NCBI RefSeq assembly: GCF_001270265.1
Contig: NZ_LGAP01000008.1
Span: 1 to 64,000, forward strand
Direction of reading: 5' to 3'
DNA: 64,000 nt
DNA from: Ensifer adhaerens
GTDB taxonomy: Bacteria > Pseudomonadota > Alphaproteobacteria > Rhizobiales > Rhizobiaceae
Position numbers and translations under genes: made by a program. Of the stretch, positions 1 to 8,607 are shown piece after piece (position 1 is the stretch's first letter; each line of letters starts with the position of its first letter). A model generated the notes under the pieces. It made no database searches and had not been told where the DNA came from. It saw nothing but the letters and a program-made list of their open reading frames with translations.

Positions 1-212
1 ATCGGGCTTCGCTTGCGCAAGCGGCCCTGGCGACTGTTCGGGTTCGATGGAACGGCGGGCGAGGACCCAAGCTCTCCCACGGGCTTGCTGTCCCAAAGGT
101 GCTTCGGTCTTTCGCCCGCTACCGCATCGTCCATTACACCTGCGAATGCGGTGATAGGGAAGTTACAAAGGTGGCGGCAGGCGGATGAGAGGCGACGTCT
201 TCGACAGTCGCT
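1..212. other. window-edge stretch without a recognisable gene
   Basis: This stretch lies downstream of trhO. A short frame from base 13 runs on into the end of trhO on the other strand, but it matches no family I recognise and has no convincing ribosome binding site. I see no clear terminator hairpin with a T-run behind the trhO stop codon and no RNA gene. Confidence 0.4.
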
Positions 213-1157
213 TCAGCTTCCGAGATGTTTTTCGCCGCGCTTTTTGGCAAGCGTGATCTGGCGTTGCCGCTGCCGGTAGCGCTCGCGGTCCTCGTCGGTG
301 CGGACCTCGTGGCAATGAATACAGGACACGCCTTCCTCGTGGTGCGGGGAGGCGAGGTCGGCCGGGGTCAGCGGCTGGCGGCAGGCATGGCACAGCGTGT
401 GCTCGCCCTCTTCAAGCCCGTGCGTGACCGACACGCGGTCATCGAAGACGAAGCAGGCGCCTTCCCACAGGCTTTCTTCCTGAGGCACTTCTTCGAGATA
501 CTTCAGGATGCCGCCCTTGAGATGGAAGACTTCGTCGAAGCCCTGCTCCTTCATGAAGGCGGTCGCCTTTTCGCAGCGGATGCCGCCGGTGCAGTACATG
601 GCGATCTTCGGCTTGTTGTGCAGGCCGGCGTTGTTGCGCACCCAGTCGGGAAACTCGCGGAAGGTCTTGGTCTGCGGGTCGACCGCGCCCCTGAAGATGC
701 CGATCGCCGTCTCGTAGTCGTTGCGCGTGTCGATGACGATCGTTTCGGGATCGGAGATCAGCGCATTCCAATCCTTCGCATCGACATAGGTGCCGACGAT
801 CTTGTTGGGGTCGATGTTGTCGACGCCCATGGTGACGATTTCCTTTTTCAGCCGCACCTTCATACGCAGGAACGGCATGGAGGAGGCACGGCTTTCCTTG
901 TGCTCCAGGCCCGCGAATTCCGGCTGGGAGCGCAGATAGGCGAGCACCGTCGTGATGCCGGCATCGGTGCCGGCGATCGTGCCGTTGATACCCTCATGGG
1001 CGAGAAGCAGGGTTCCCTTGACACCGTTCTCGTCGCAAACGGCTTGCAGCGGTTCGCGGAATTCGGCGAAACGCGAGAAGGCGACGAAATGGTAGAGCGC
1101 TGCGACCATGAACTGGCCATGCGTCTCCGGGCGCGGGGTCGTTGAAATGTCGGTCAT
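213..1157 (-). CDS. trhO: tRNA uridine(34) hydroxylase, rhodanese-domain (UPF0176/YceA family)
   Basis: The 314-residue product matches the TrhO family, which hydroxylates uridine-34 of certain tRNAs using molecular oxygen as the first step towards 5-oxyacetyluridine derivatives. It has the N-terminal acylphosphatase-like part (about residues 15-110), a rhodanese domain (about 120-225) with the active-site loop CTGGIRCEK and its cysteine near residue 189, and a C-terminal extension with two Cys pairs, CHAC (256-259) and CIHC (279-282), that could bind metal. The start at MTDISTT is chosen because the longer frame upstream is arginine/proline-rich and unlike the family. The gene stands alone. 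A run of 7-base repeats separates it from the upstream CHAD gene. Confidence 0.93.
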   Translation of the reverse strand: MTDISTTPRPETHGQFMVAALYHFVAFSRFAEFREPLQAVCDENGVKGTLLLAHEGINGTIAGTDAGITTVLAYLRSQPEFAGLEHKESRASSMPFLRMKVRLKKEIVTMGVDNIDPNKIVGTYVDAKDWNALISDPETIVIDTRNDYETAIGIFRGAVDPQTKTFREFPDWVRNNAGLHNKPKIAMYCTGGIRCEKATAFMKEQGFDEVFHLKGGILKYLEEVPQEESLWEGACFVFDDRVSVTHGLEEGEHTLCHACRQPLTPADLASPHHEEGVSCIHCHEVRTDEDRERYRQRQRQITLAKKRGEKHLGS

Positions 1158-1223
1158 GGGCCGTGCAAATACAGCTTTCGCGCCGCAAGTGCAATCCGGA
1201 CCTCCTGTGCAGGGCCATCTGTC

Positions 1224-1258
1224 GCGGCCAGCGGCCAGCGGCCAGCGGCTAGCGGCTG
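1224..1258. repeat. five tandem copies of a 7-base unit across a stop codon
   Basis: The unit GCGGCCA occurs three times exactly and then twice with one or two changes (GCGGCTA, GCGGCTG). On the minus strand the array covers the last codons and the TAG stop (1249-1251) of the CHAD gene. A gain or loss of one unit would shift the frame at the very end of that protein. It may be a simple slippage array. Confidence 0.75.
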
Positions 1259-2157
1259 GCGTCGAGCCAGAGCAGCCGGATGGTCCGGCTCTCGTCATCC
1301 GGCGCATCGAGAAAGACGCTCGCTGCGCGGTCCAGCGCGTCCGAGCGCAGGCTGTCCTGCCGAGCGATGACGGCGGAGATCAGGTATGCCTGATCCTGGC
1401 TGTTGCCGGCGAGACTGGGATCCTCGTTGACGAGCGAGGTCATGACGTCGAGATCATTGAGGTGGCCGAGAACATCGACCAGTGCCTTGGCATCCAGGCG
1501 CTTCGGCTGCATCGCCGACGGCCATGCCTCGCGCATCAGAGCCAGGTGCATGCGATAATCCTGCGCGCGCTTGCGCAACTCGTGGAAAGAGGCGGCCTCG
1601 GTGCTCGCCTGGCAATCCTCGCGGGCGCGGGCAGCACGCTTCAACGTGCGCCGCCAGCCCTTTGCCAGCCGGTCGGCCGTCTTGCGGCGACGGTCGTCGA
1701 AGGAGACATGGCCGAGCGCTGCCATGGCCTGTTCGCAATTGACGATGGTCGCCGCGATCCTGTCCTCGATATCGGTCTCGCCAGCGGCGATCCGGTCGCG
1801 CCGCTCGATCAGTCGCGAGCAGACGTGGTCGAGGGCCTTCTCTTCGTCGTCGCTGCGGGCGCCTTGATGCAGATAGCGGGCATTCTCGACGAGCGCGGCG
1901 GCGTCCCTGACGGTCGAGAGACTGCGCGCCATGTCGCGAATGCGCGCATTTTCCTGTTTTTGAAACGGCGACGCATCGGAGGCGATCAGCCGGTAGAGCG
2001 CGCGCACGCGCTTGAAGCATTTGCGGGCGTCGTGGATAGCCTCGTGCACGCCGTCCGGGCGAAGCCGGAGGACTTCGATCGCCTGCTCGAATTGTTCGGC
2101 GCCCACACTCCTGAAATCGTCGGTGAAGGCCCGACCGGGCCTGAAGGCGTAGGTCAT
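1249..2157 (-). CDS. CHAD domain protein
   Basis: This 302-residue protein is a CHAD (conserved histidine alpha-helical) domain. It is predicted to be almost entirely helical and rich in conserved basic and His residues, for example [18 protein letters not shown] near residues 45-60 and [12 protein letters not shown] in the second half. CHAD proteins are associated with polyphosphate and often accompany CYTH-domain triphosphatases, which is the case here: the upstream CYTH gene ends inside this gene's ATG, giving a 4-base ATGA overlap that fixes the start at 2157 and implies translational coupling. The precise role is not established. Binding of polyphosphate granules or control of the CYTH partner is inference from the family. 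The stop codon lies within a 7-base tandem repeat. Confidence 0.88.
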   Translation of the reverse strand: MTYAFRPGRAFTDDFRSVGAEQFEQAIEVLRLRPDGVHEAIHDARKCFKRVRALYRLIASDASPFQKQENARIRDMARSLSTVRDAAALVENARYLHQGARSDDEEKALDHVCSRLIERRDRIAAGETDIEDRIAATIVNCEQAMAALGHVSFDDRRRKTADRLAKGWRRTLKRAARAREDCQASTEAASFHELRKRAQDYRMHLALMREAWPSAMQPKRLDAKALVDVLGHLNDLDVMTSLVNEDPSLAGNSQDQAYLISAVIARQDSLRSDALDRAASVFLDAPDDESRTIRLLWLDASR

Positions 2158-2627
2158 GCCCGCTCTTCCATAAGTCCGTCGGTGGCGAGCGACTGGTTGG
2201 AATAGCGCCGGTCGCCGGTGATCTCCCGTCCGAGCCAATCGGGCAGCGCCGGCAGATCGGTTTCCCGCTTCATCTCGACCTCGGCGACGACGAGCCCTTC
2301 AAGCGCGCCTTCGTAGACGTCGACCTCCCAGGTGAAGCCCTTGTGCGGCACGCGGTAGCGCCGCTTCTCGATGACTACCCCCACCGCCTGGGTCAGCATT
2401 TCCCTGGCGTCGTCCATCGGCAGGTCATACTCGTATTCGTTGCGAACGAGCGCCGACTTGCCGATCTTGATCGTCAGCCTCGCCCATTTGTTGCCGTGGA
2501 TCCGCACACGCACGGACCGGTCGTCCATGGTGACGACATAGGCCTGGCGGAGCTGGGTGCCCTTATCGGCCTGCTCCCGCCATCCGCTGGATGCCACCAG
2601 GAACTTGCGCTCTATCTCCTTCGCCAT
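2154..2627 (-). CDS. CYTH domain protein, probable inorganic triphosphatase
   Basis: The 157-residue product begins MAKEIERKFLV, the ExExK signature of CYTH / triphosphate tunnel metalloenzymes, followed by alternating basic and acidic beta strands (VRVRIHG, RLTIKIG, EYEYDLP, WEVDVYEG, VVAEVEM) that form the tunnel binding triphosphate and two metal ions. Single-domain members close to NE1496 and Clostridium thermocellum TTM hydrolyse inorganic tripolyphosphate, which is the most likely activity. The gene is the first of a two-gene unit with the overlapping CHAD gene, so the two products are probably made in fixed ratio. The ATG at 2627 is at the conserved N-terminus of the family. Substrate assignment (tripolyphosphate against cAMP or thiamine triphosphate) is inference. 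Confidence 0.9.
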   Translation of the reverse strand: MAKEIERKFLVASSGWREQADKGTQLRQAYVVTMDDRSVRVRIHGNKWARLTIKIGKSALVRNEYEYDLPMDDAREMLTQAVGVVIEKRRYRVPHKGFTWEVDVYEGALEGLVVAEVEMKRETDLPALPDWLGREITGDRRYSNQSLATDGLMEERA

Positions 2628-2827
2628 GGGTATCCCGCATTTCGAGAGGGTCGATCGTCATCAAACTATCGTTTTGCGGGCAAGGCTCAAGTATCTCTTT
2701 GTTGTCGATGTTATTTTCTTTTTTGCTTATGTACGAACGGCGTACGTGCTCTGCGTTCGGCCTCGACAAGCGACGGCAGGCGGAGTATGCGGAACGCATA
2801 TTCAATCGTTTTAAAAGGACGATCTGC

Positions 2828-3466
2828 ATGAGTGCGAAAACCGACAAGCTTCTTTCCATCCTCAAACTGCAGCCGGTCGTGCCGGTTCTGGTGATCGACG
2901 ATGTGGCGACCGCCGTGCCGCTGGCGCGGGCACTTGTCGCCGGTGGACTGAAAGCGATCGAGATCACGTTGCGTACGCCCGCCGCCCTCGAAGCGATCAG
3001 TGCCGTCGCCAACGAGGTCGAGGGCGCGGTTGCCGGCGCCGGCACCATCCTCAATGCCGCCCAGTTCGAGGCAGCGATCGAGGCCGGTTCGCAGTTCATC
3101 GTCAGCCCCGGTACGACGCAGGAGCTGATCGACGTTGCCAAAGACCATGACGCCCCGCTTTTGCCGGGCGCTGCGACCGCGAGCGAAGTCATGGGCCTGC
3201 GCGAAGAAGGCTACGACGTCATGAAGTTCTTCCCGGCCGAGCAGGCCGGCGGCGCTGCCTACCTCAAGTCGCTGTCGTCGCCGCTTGCTGGCACCTTCTT
3301 CTGCCCGACCGGCGGCATCTCGCTTTCGAATGCGCGCGACTACCTGTCGCTGCCGAACGTCGTCTGCGTCGGCGGCTCGTGGGTAGCGCCGAAGGATCTG
3401 GTGGCAAAGGGCGACTGGGCAGGCATCACCAAGCTCGCGGCCGAAGCCTTTGCGCTCAAGGGCTGA
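2828..3466 (+). CDS. eda: 2-dehydro-3-deoxy-phosphogluconate (KDPG) aldolase
   Basis: The 212-residue protein has the length and motifs of class I KDPG/KHG aldolase, the last step of the Entner-Doudoroff pathway, splitting 2-keto-3-deoxy-6-phosphogluconate into pyruvate and glyceraldehyde-3-phosphate. The catalytic glutamate is in IEITLRT (residue 45), the phosphate-binding GAGTIL is at 70-75, and the Schiff-base lysine is in VMKFFPAE (residue 133). The start ATG at 2828 follows an AAAAGGAC ribosome binding site, and the upstream open frame lacks family similarity. The gene is monocistronic, running away from the divergent CYTH-CHAD pair, and is closed by a strong hairpin terminator at 3493-3520. 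Confidence 0.96.
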   Translation: MSAKTDKLLSILKLQPVVPVLVIDDVATAVPLARALVAGGLKAIEITLRTPAALEAISAVANEVEGAVAGAGTILNAAQFEAAIEAGSQFIVSPGTTQELIDVAKDHDAPLLPGAATASEVMGLREEGYDVMKFFPAEQAGGAAYLKSLSSPLAGTFFCPTGGISLSNARDYLSLPNVVCVGGSWVAPKDLVAKGDWAGITKLAAEAFALKG

Positions 3467-3492
3467 GGCCTGCCCGATCGCGTGAGAATTCG

Positions 3493-3520
3493 AAGGCCGG
3501 GCGTCAGTCCGGCCTTTTTC
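3493..3520 (+). terminator. rho-independent terminator of eda
   Basis: Inverted arms AAGGCCGG and CCGGCCTT enclose a short loop and run into a T-rich tail (TTTTTC), 27 bases after the eda stop codon. A partial second copy of the arm (GCCCGGCCCTTTTC) follows directly. Confidence 0.85.
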
Positions 3521-3666
3521 GTGTGCCCGGCCCTTTTCGTGTGCAACGCGAATTTGTATTTCCGTTGCAACGTTCCTATGTCTCAATCGGTTTGATGGAG
3601 CGGGTGCAGGCGGCGCCCTGTTCCGCACGTTTTCATCCGCCTGGAACCGACAAGGAGCGAAACCCC

Positions 3667-4374
3667 ATGTTCGACGCGAAGAAATTGCTGGACCAGTTTC
3701 TCGGATCGCAGGTCCCGGGAGCGGGCGGCTCGGTGCGCGACCGCGCCGGCCAGGTAACGCAGCTCGCCAAGGACAACCCGCTTGCGACAGGCGCGATCGC
3801 TGCGGTTCTGCTCGGCACCAAATCGGGTAGGCAGTTTGCCGGCAATGCGGCCGTGCTCGGGGGGCTCGCGGCCATCGCCGGCCTCGGTTACCAGGCCTAC
3901 AAGAACTATCAGTCGGGCAACGCCCCGGTCACCGATCCCGCCGCCCAGAAACAGCCGGAGCTGCTGCCGCCGCCGGCCGATTCCGGATTTGCCGCCGAGC
4001 CGGAAAAAATCAGCAACGACTTCGCGCTTGTGCTCGTGCGCGCCATGATCGCCGCCTCTCGCGCGGATGGTCATATCGACGAGGTCGAGCGTCGCCATAT
4101 CATGGACAAGCTCTCGGTGTCCGGCCTGTCGGCCGATGCGTCGGCGTTCCTTGAGGGCGAGCTTGCCAATCCGGTCGATATCGACGCCATCGTCGGTGCC
4201 GCGAAGACGGAAGAAGAGCGCGTCGAGGTCTACACCGCATCGCGCCTGGCGATCGAGCCGGAAAGCCGCGCCGAGCGGGGCTATCTCGATCTGCTCGCCG
4301 GTCGTCTCGGCCTTCCCGATGCGCTCGTCGATCATATCGAGGCGACGGTGTCGTCGGCCAAGGTCCCGGCGTGA
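3667..4374 (+). CDS. DUF533 / TerB-like protein (YebE family)
   Basis: The 235-residue protein has an N-terminal part with a glycine/alanine-rich hydrophobic stretch (about residues 40-82, including AIAAVLLGTKSGRQ and AVLGGLAAIAGLGYQAY), a proline-rich linker, and a C-terminal helical TerB-like domain (about 115-235) containing RAMIAASRADGHIDEVER. This is the DUF533 arrangement of E. coli YebE, an envelope-associated protein of unknown function. The start ATG at 3667 is preceded by AAGGAG at a good distance, whereas the frame extending upstream overlaps eda and has no homology. The role is unknown. Tellurite-related naming of the family is historical and should not be read as a function here. 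Confidence 0.82.
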   Translation: MFDAKKLLDQFLGSQVPGAGGSVRDRAGQVTQLAKDNPLATGAIAAVLLGTKSGRQFAGNAAVLGGLAAIAGLGYQAYKNYQSGNAPVTDPAAQKQPELLPPPADSGFAAEPEKISNDFALVLVRAMIAASRADGHIDEVERRHIMDKLSVSGLSADASAFLEGELANPVDIDAIVGAAKTEEERVEVYTASRLAIEPESRAERGYLDLLAGRLGLPDALVDHIEATVSSAKVPA

Positions 4375-4442
4375 TCACATCGCTCATGGATTGATCACCA
4401 GTTTGAATTTGTGTCGGCTGCCACTCTGCCCTATGCGAAAGA

Positions 4443-4505
4443 CTATAGCGCCGCGCGTCGTATCAGACGCGCAAAGGTCGCTATAGCACTTTGAATTGCT
4501 GCAGC
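4443..4505 (+). repeat. RIME-like repeat, family C, copy 1
   Basis: About 63 bases with an internal palindrome (GCGCGTC ... GACGCGC) and outer arms CTATAGCG / CGCTATAG, ending in ACTTTGAATTGCTGCA. A second, inverted copy lies at 32571-32664. The ribosome binding site of the following GNAT gene starts directly after the repeat. Confidence 0.8.
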
Positions 4506-4519
4506 AGGAGAGGTGGCCG

Positions 4520-5209
4520 ATGCGTGATCTGAGCAACTGGAAGGGATGTCCCGCGCCGAAGCCGGTGGCGATCGAGGGGCGCTACATCAGGCTCGAACCC
4601 TATGACCGCGCCAAGCACCGGCAGGACCTGTGGGACGGGCTCGGCGGCATGGGCATCAACCCGCTGCTGAAGTATTTCGCGCAGGCTGATTTCGGCGGCA
4701 TCGACGATTTCGATGCCTGGCTGACCGCCGCCCAGGAAAAATCCGGCTGGGTCACCGAAGTGTTTCGCGACAAGGCGAGCGGCAAGGTCGTCGGCATGGC
4801 GAACTATATGCGTGCCGACCCGGCGAACGGCGTCGTCGAGGTCGGGTCCGTTGCGCACGGCGCGGCGATGGCCCGCTCGCCGCTGTCGACCGAGGCGCAT
4901 TACCTCATGGCCAAGCACGTGTTCGAGGACCTCGGCTATCGCCGCTACGAGTGGAAATGCAACAGCGAGAATGAGGCGAGCCGGACGACCGCCGTGCGTC
5001 TCGGTTTCAGTTTCGAAGGCATTTTCCGCCAGCATATGATATCCAAGGGTGGCAATCGCGACACGGCCTGGTTTTCGATGATCGACAGCGAATGGCCGCT
5101 GCTCAATGCCGCATTCGAAAACTGGCTGTCGCCTGATAATTTCGATGCCGACGGTCGCCAGAAGCGGCGGCTGGAAGATATTCGCGCGGACCTCGCGCCA
5201 AAGGAGTGA
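4520..5209 (+). CDS. GNAT family N-acetyltransferase (RimJ/RimL type)
   Basis: The 229-residue product matches the Acetyltransf_3 / RimJ-RimL branch of GNAT enzymes. It carries an N-terminal strand IEGRYIRLEPYD, a central strand with KVVGMANYMR, a region corresponding to the acetyl-CoA loop (about 115-140), and the typical late motif YEWKCNSENEASRTTAVRLGF followed by FEGIFRQHMISKGGNRD (about 150-185), which is diagnostic for this branch. The substrate cannot be read from sequence. Homologues act on protein N-termini or small amines. The start at 4520 follows AGGAGAGG; six more in-frame codons upstream belong to the RIME-like repeat. The next gene follows after two bases, so they are co-transcribed. 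Confidence 0.88.
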   Translation: MRDLSNWKGCPAPKPVAIEGRYIRLEPYDRAKHRQDLWDGLGGMGINPLLKYFAQADFGGIDDFDAWLTAAQEKSGWVTEVFRDKASGKVVGMANYMRADPANGVVEVGSVAHGAAMARSPLSTEAHYLMAKHVFEDLGYRRYEWKCNSENEASRTTAVRLGFSFEGIFRQHMISKGGNRDTAWFSMIDSEWPLLNAAFENWLSPDNFDADGRQKRRLEDIRADLAPKE

Positions 5210-5211
5210 GC

Positions 5212-5448
5212 GTGAACGCGCCCGAGAAGAGCAGAGAAAACCAAGCGAACAAGGAAAAATCGCCGGCGATCGCCGCGGCGGTCATTCTGGCCGTTGTCGG
5301 CGTCGGCTTCTTCGTGTTGCCGTCGATCATGCTGAGGCTTGGCGATATCTCGGTGTGGCTGGCCGGCGCCTTCGGCGTGTTCTTCGTTCTCTGCTTCTTC
5401 CTGATCTTCTGGCTGCGGGCGCGGCATCAGCGCAAGCGCGGGCTGTGA
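5212..5448 (+). CDS. small membrane protein with two transmembrane segments
   Basis: The 78-residue product has a charged N-terminus (NAPEKSRENQANKEK) and two hydrophobic helices at about residues 17-36 and 45-66, ending in an arginine/lysine-rich cytoplasmic tail. I recognise no named family. A GTG at 5212 is taken as the start because AAGGAG at 5201-5206 lies five bases upstream. Another in-frame GTG at 5206 overlaps the preceding stop codon and would leave no room for that ribosome binding site. It is probably translated together with the upstream acetyltransferase. Function unknown. Confidence 0.65.
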   Translation: MNAPEKSRENQANKEKSPAIAAAVILAVVGVGFFVLPSIMLRLGDISVWLAGAFGVFFVLCFFLIFWLRARHQRKRGL

Positions 5449-5511
5449 TCTAAGGTCGGGGACCGAGGTGCAGGGCGTTGCCTCGGAAGACCCGTCCACT
5501 GTGTGCCTGGC

Positions 5512-5823
5512 TCAAGAGCGTTTTTTCGTTCGGACACGCGTGAAGCCGATTTGATCGGGCGTCAATTCCGGCTCGTCTTCGAGGCGGTAGCCGAATGAAT
5601 ACCACGCGTCAGAGACATTCCGGGCGTCGGAAGGCGGTACCCAGTAGTGATCGACGACCCAGAACGAGTAGCCGCCTTTAACGTCGGTCGCCGCAATCCC
5701 GTGCGTTTCGGAAAGCCAGAGCCTGAAGGCGGCGGTTTCACCGGACCAGATGTATTTGATGGCCCAGCCGTCCCTTGCAAGTTTGGCGGCGATTTCCTCA
5801 AACTCAAGCGTGTCGAAGTTCAT
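5512..5823 (-). CDS. hypothetical protein, 103 residues
   Basis: A small acidic protein rich in Trp and Tyr (for example YSFWVVDHYWVPPSD and DAWYSFGYRLED) with no signal peptide or membrane segment. Codon use matches the surrounding real genes. I do not recognise a domain. It sits alone between two genes on either side: the small membrane protein ends head-on with it, and the NicO gene downstream runs in the same direction. It could be part of the unit that also transcribes the upstream metal genes on other genomes, but the sequence gives no direct support for that. Confidence 0.5.
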   Translation of the reverse strand: MNFDTLEFEEIAAKLARDGWAIKYIWSGETAAFRLWLSETHGIAATDVKGGYSFWVVDHYWVPPSDARNVSDAWYSFGYRLEDEPELTPDQIGFTRVRTKKRS

Positions 5824-5934
5824 CTACCGTGTCCGTGTGGCGGCTCCGCGCGAGACGTAAATTGACCTCCCCTGGGTGGGGAAAGGGTTCGGGCTTGCGG
5901 AAGCGGCGCACGTCCTGGCGAACACATAACTGCC

Positions 5935-6984
5935 TTACCCCTGCAGCGCGGCGCCCAGCAAGACCAATCCGAGGATCAGAACGAGCAGCGCGCCGGCGAT
6001 CTCGATGCCGTTCGCGATGCGGGTGGCCGAGGCGGCGCTTGAGGCGTAGCGCACGGCAAAACCCTTTGCCGTGACGGCCAGGGTCGCCAGGATCGATACC
6101 GTGATTGCCGTGCCGATCGACATGGCGAAGACCGACAGGATGCCGCCGAGATAAAGGCCGTTGAGCAGGGCGAAGGACAATACGATCAGCGCGCCCGAGC
6201 AGGGGCGCAGGCCGACGGCGACGATCGCCGACCAGGCCTCGCTGATGGCGAAGCGATCCCCCTTGAGCATCGACGGATCCGGCGCATGCGCATGGCCGCA
6301 GGTGGAGCAGACTTCGCCGGCGCCGTGGCTATGATCGTGGTGATGGTGCGTGTGGTCATGGCGATGGTGGGCGTGATCGTGATGGTCATGCTCGAGATGA
6401 ACATGCCCGCCGCCAGCCGCTGCCATGACGACCGCTGGGCGCATCATCGAGCGCAGCTTGCGAAACAGAAGCCAGCCGCCAAAGGCGGCGATCAGCGCGT
6501 AGCTGGCAATTTCCAGCGAGCGGGTCGCGTCGGTCATGCTGATCGAGGAGCCGCGCAACAGCAGATAAACCGCGCCGACGAGCAGGATGGCGACGACCCC
6601 CTGCAGGATCGACGACATGAAGGAGAGCAGCACGCCGCGCTTCAGCTCGGTCTCGTTGGCGATCATGTAGGAGGAGATGACCGCCTTGCCGTGGCCGGGG
6701 CCGGCGGCATGGAAGACGCCATAGGTGAAGGAAAGGCCGATCAGCGACCAGAGCTGCCACGGGTTTTCGCGCATGCCCTTCAGCGCACCGGTCAGCGTGC
6801 GGTAGAAGCCCTGTTGTTCCGAGTTCACCCAGGCAAAGAAACCGCCGAGGAAGCCGGTCGTCTGAAAGGACGGTTCGGCGGTGCCGATGCCGAGCGGCGA
6901 TTGTGCCGCGGCAAGGCCGGCCGTGGGGGCGGTCAACACAAGCGTGGCGGCAATCAGGCGGCCGATCCTGCGGGTGTTCAGCAT
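5935..6984 (-). CDS. NicO/RcnA-type nickel-cobalt exporter with His-rich loop
   Basis: The 349-residue membrane protein begins with a signal-like segment and contains the NicO family signature FHAAGPGHGKAV (residues 91-102), with about six hydrophobic helices (near 79-95, 118-143, 157-173, 245-268, 275-300 and 320-346). Between helices 3 and 4 is a long His/Asp-rich loop (about 194-233) that also holds CSTCG, typical of Ni2+/Co2+ transporters such as RcnA. Export of nickel or cobalt is the likely role. The direction and metal are inferred from the family. Its ATG overlaps the last codons of the upstream DUF1007 gene by seven bases, so the two form one translationally coupled unit. Confidence 0.88.
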   Translation of the reverse strand: MLNTRRIGRLIAATLVLTAPTAGLAAAQSPLGIGTAEPSFQTTGFLGGFFAWVNSEQQGFYRTLTGALKGMRENPWQLWSLIGLSFTYGVFHAAGPGHGKAVISSYMIANETELKRGVLLSFMSSILQGVVAILLVGAVYLLLRGSSISMTDATRSLEIASYALIAAFGGWLLFRKLRSMMRPAVVMAAAGGGHVHLEHDHHDHAHHRHDHTHHHHDHSHGAGEVCSTCGHAHAPDPSMLKGDRFAISEAWSAIVAVGLRPCSGALIVLSFALLNGLYLGGILSVFAMSIGTAITVSILATLAVTAKGFAVRYASSAASATRIANGIEIAGALLVLILGLVLLGAALQG

Positions 6985-7622
6985 GTGATCTCTATCCTGG
7001 TTGCAAAGAGCTTCGACATGTCGGTGCCGGTCGGGTCGCTCCAGAAGGCATCGGTCAGCGTGTCCTTGTTTTCAGCAAGGACTTCGTCAGGATCAGGGCG
7101 GACGACCTTGTGCTCGCAGGCGGCGATCTTGTCGCCGACCACGGTCAGGTCGTCGTCGGTCGGGAAATCCATGGCCGTGTACATGGTCGGGTCATAGACG
7201 CCGAAGGAGAGCTTGCCCTTGAGCGGCATCGGCTCGGCCGGCCTGACCGCGAACATCATCAGCAACTGGCCGTCCTTGTAGTCGACGGTGATATGCTCGG
7301 GCTTGTTGACCTTGATGGATTTGCCGTTTTCGAGCGCCGTCGTGTAGTAATTGTACTCCGACAGCGACTCCAGCACCGTCTGGCCGACTTCGGCCAGTTC
7401 GTCCGGATCGAGCGTGGCGTTCGAATTCTTGTCGAAGTCGAGAACGACACTTGCGGAAAACAGCTCGTCGAAACGCCAGACATTCCTCAGCTCGCTGACC
7501 TCGCCCTTGTCGTCGGAAGCCACTTCCAGGCGGGCCTCGGCGAAGATGTGCGGATGGGCGAAGACCAGCGTCGGCGCAAGCAGGGTGGCAAGGCCGGCCA
7601 TGACGAGGCGCTTTATTCTCAT
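6978..7622 (-). CDS. DUF1007 family periplasmic protein
   Basis: The 214-residue product starts with a cleavable signal peptide (MRIKRLVMAGLATLLAPTL then VFAHPHIF, cleavage after the FA-H junction) and continues with the DUF1007 domain. HPHIFAEARLEV at the new N-terminus and an EF-hand-like acidic loop DFDKNSNATLDPDEL around residues 62-76 are visible. DUF1007 genes are regularly found directly before NicO-type transporters, as here. A periplasmic metal-delivery or accessory role is a reasonable inference but unproven. The mature N-terminal His-x-His could contact the metal. The start is ATG at 7622, where the signal peptide begins. A longer frame upstream runs antisense through the LysR gene and is ignored. 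Confidence 0.86.
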   Translation of the reverse strand: MRIKRLVMAGLATLLAPTLVFAHPHIFAEARLEVASDDKGEVSELRNVWRFDELFSASVVLDFDKNSNATLDPDELAEVGQTVLESLSEYNYYTTALENGKSIKVNKPEHITVDYKDGQLLMMFAVRPAEPMPLKGKLSFGVYDPTMYTAMDFPTDDDLTVVGDKIAACEHKVVRPDPDEVLAENKDTLTDAFWSDPTGTDMSKLFATRIEITC

Positions 7623-7713
7623 GAAACGGCAATCCTTTTGGTCAGGGCGTGACAGCGCCTTCGAATCGTTCCGCAATGTACTGGAAATGGGACGGATTTG
7701 GGACCTTGCCGCG

Positions 7714-8607
7714 TTACCGCGGCTTGCGGAACCAGGCATGCAGGTAGTCGACGAGGGTGCGCACCTTGGCCGGCAGGTAGCGGCGGTGCGGATAGATCGC
7801 GTAGATGCCGCGGTCCCTGGGCAGGAAATCGTCAAAGAGCGTGACGAGTTCGCCGGTGGCGAGCTTGGGGCGGGCGATGAAGTCGGGAACCAGTGCCACG
7901 CCGATGCCGGAGACGGCGGCGCGCACGGAGGCGAGCGGGCTGTTGACCTCGATCGGGCCGCTGACGGGAACGGTGAAGGAGGAGCCGTCGGGTTCGATGA
8001 AGCGCCAGTTGGAATAGGATCTGCCATTGGTGTCGAGAATGCAGGGGAGCTTCGAAAGGTCGGTTGGGTGGGCGATCGGCCCGACCTTCTCCAGGAAATC
8101 CGGAGCGGCACAGATCAGGACCTGGAAATCGTCGAGCTTGCGGGCGATCAGCGTCGAATCCTCCAGCCGCGTGATGCGGATGGCGACATCGAAGCCCTCT
8201 TCAACGAGATCGACGAAACGGTCGTCGGAAACGATCTCCAGCGACAGCTCCGGATGCTGCTTGCCGAAATCCATCAGCGACTGGCCGATCTCGGCATCGA
8301 CGAAGGTGCGGGGCGCGGTAATCCGCAGGCGGCCCTTGAGATCGGAATTGTTGGCGCGCACGAGATCGGCGAGATTGTCGATCTCCTTCAGGATTTCCGA
8401 CGCGGTTCGGTAATAGGTGTGGCCGGCTTCCGTCAGCGAGAATTGCCGGGTGGTGCGGTTGAGCAAAAGCGCACCGAGTTCGTCCTCGAGCTCGCGCACG
8501 TATTTCGACAGCAGCGCCTTCGACTTGCCGACGCGGCGGGCAGCGGCCGAAAACCCTTCGGCGTCCACGACATCGATGAAGGCGCGGATGCGGGTGAGCG
8601 TGTCCAT
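7714..8607 (-). CDS. LysR family transcriptional regulator
   Basis: The 297-residue protein has the LysR layout. The N-terminal winged helix-turn-helix (about residues 1-60) contains AFIDVVDAEGFSAAARRVGKSKALLSKYVRELE and LLNRTTR. The effector-binding domain (about 90-290) has the DVAIRITRLEDSTLIARKL motif of the subgroup that includes DsdC/PgrR-like and CrgA-like regulators. The start MDTLTRI at 8607 is the standard LysR N-terminus; the 35 extra upstream codons look noncoding. It lies 91 bases upstream of the DUF1007-NicO pair on the same strand and could be co-transcribed with or control it, but this LysR subgroup is common and its target cannot be told from sequence. Confidence 0.9.
   Translation of the reverse strand: MDTLTRIRAFIDVVDAEGFSAAARRVGKSKALLSKYVRELEDELGALLLNRTTRQFSLTEAGHTYYRTASEILKEIDNLADLVRANNSDLKGRLRITAPRTFVDAEIGQSLMDFGKQHPELSLEIVSDDRFVDLVEEGFDVAIRITRLEDSTLIARKLDDFQVLICAAPDFLEKVGPIAHPTDLSKLPCILDTNGRSYSNWRFIEPDGSSFTVPVSGPIEVNSPLASVRAAVSGIGVALVPDFIARPKLATGELVTLFDDFLPRDRGIYAIYPHRRYLPAKVRTLVDYLHAWFRKPR

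Noticed and set aside
13-279. Short plus-strand frame at the window edge
   Set aside because: It overlaps the end of trhO, has no family similarity and no ribosome binding site.
3667-4374. Tellurite resistance function for the DUF533 protein
   Set aside because: Only the TerB-like fold supports the name; no ter operon genes are near.
6286-6420. His/Val/Met-rich repeats on the plus strand looking like a metal-binding peptide
   Set aside because: These are the reverse reading of the His-rich loop of the NicO exporter. The same applies to the stretch opposite the CobW loop (about 15280-15390).
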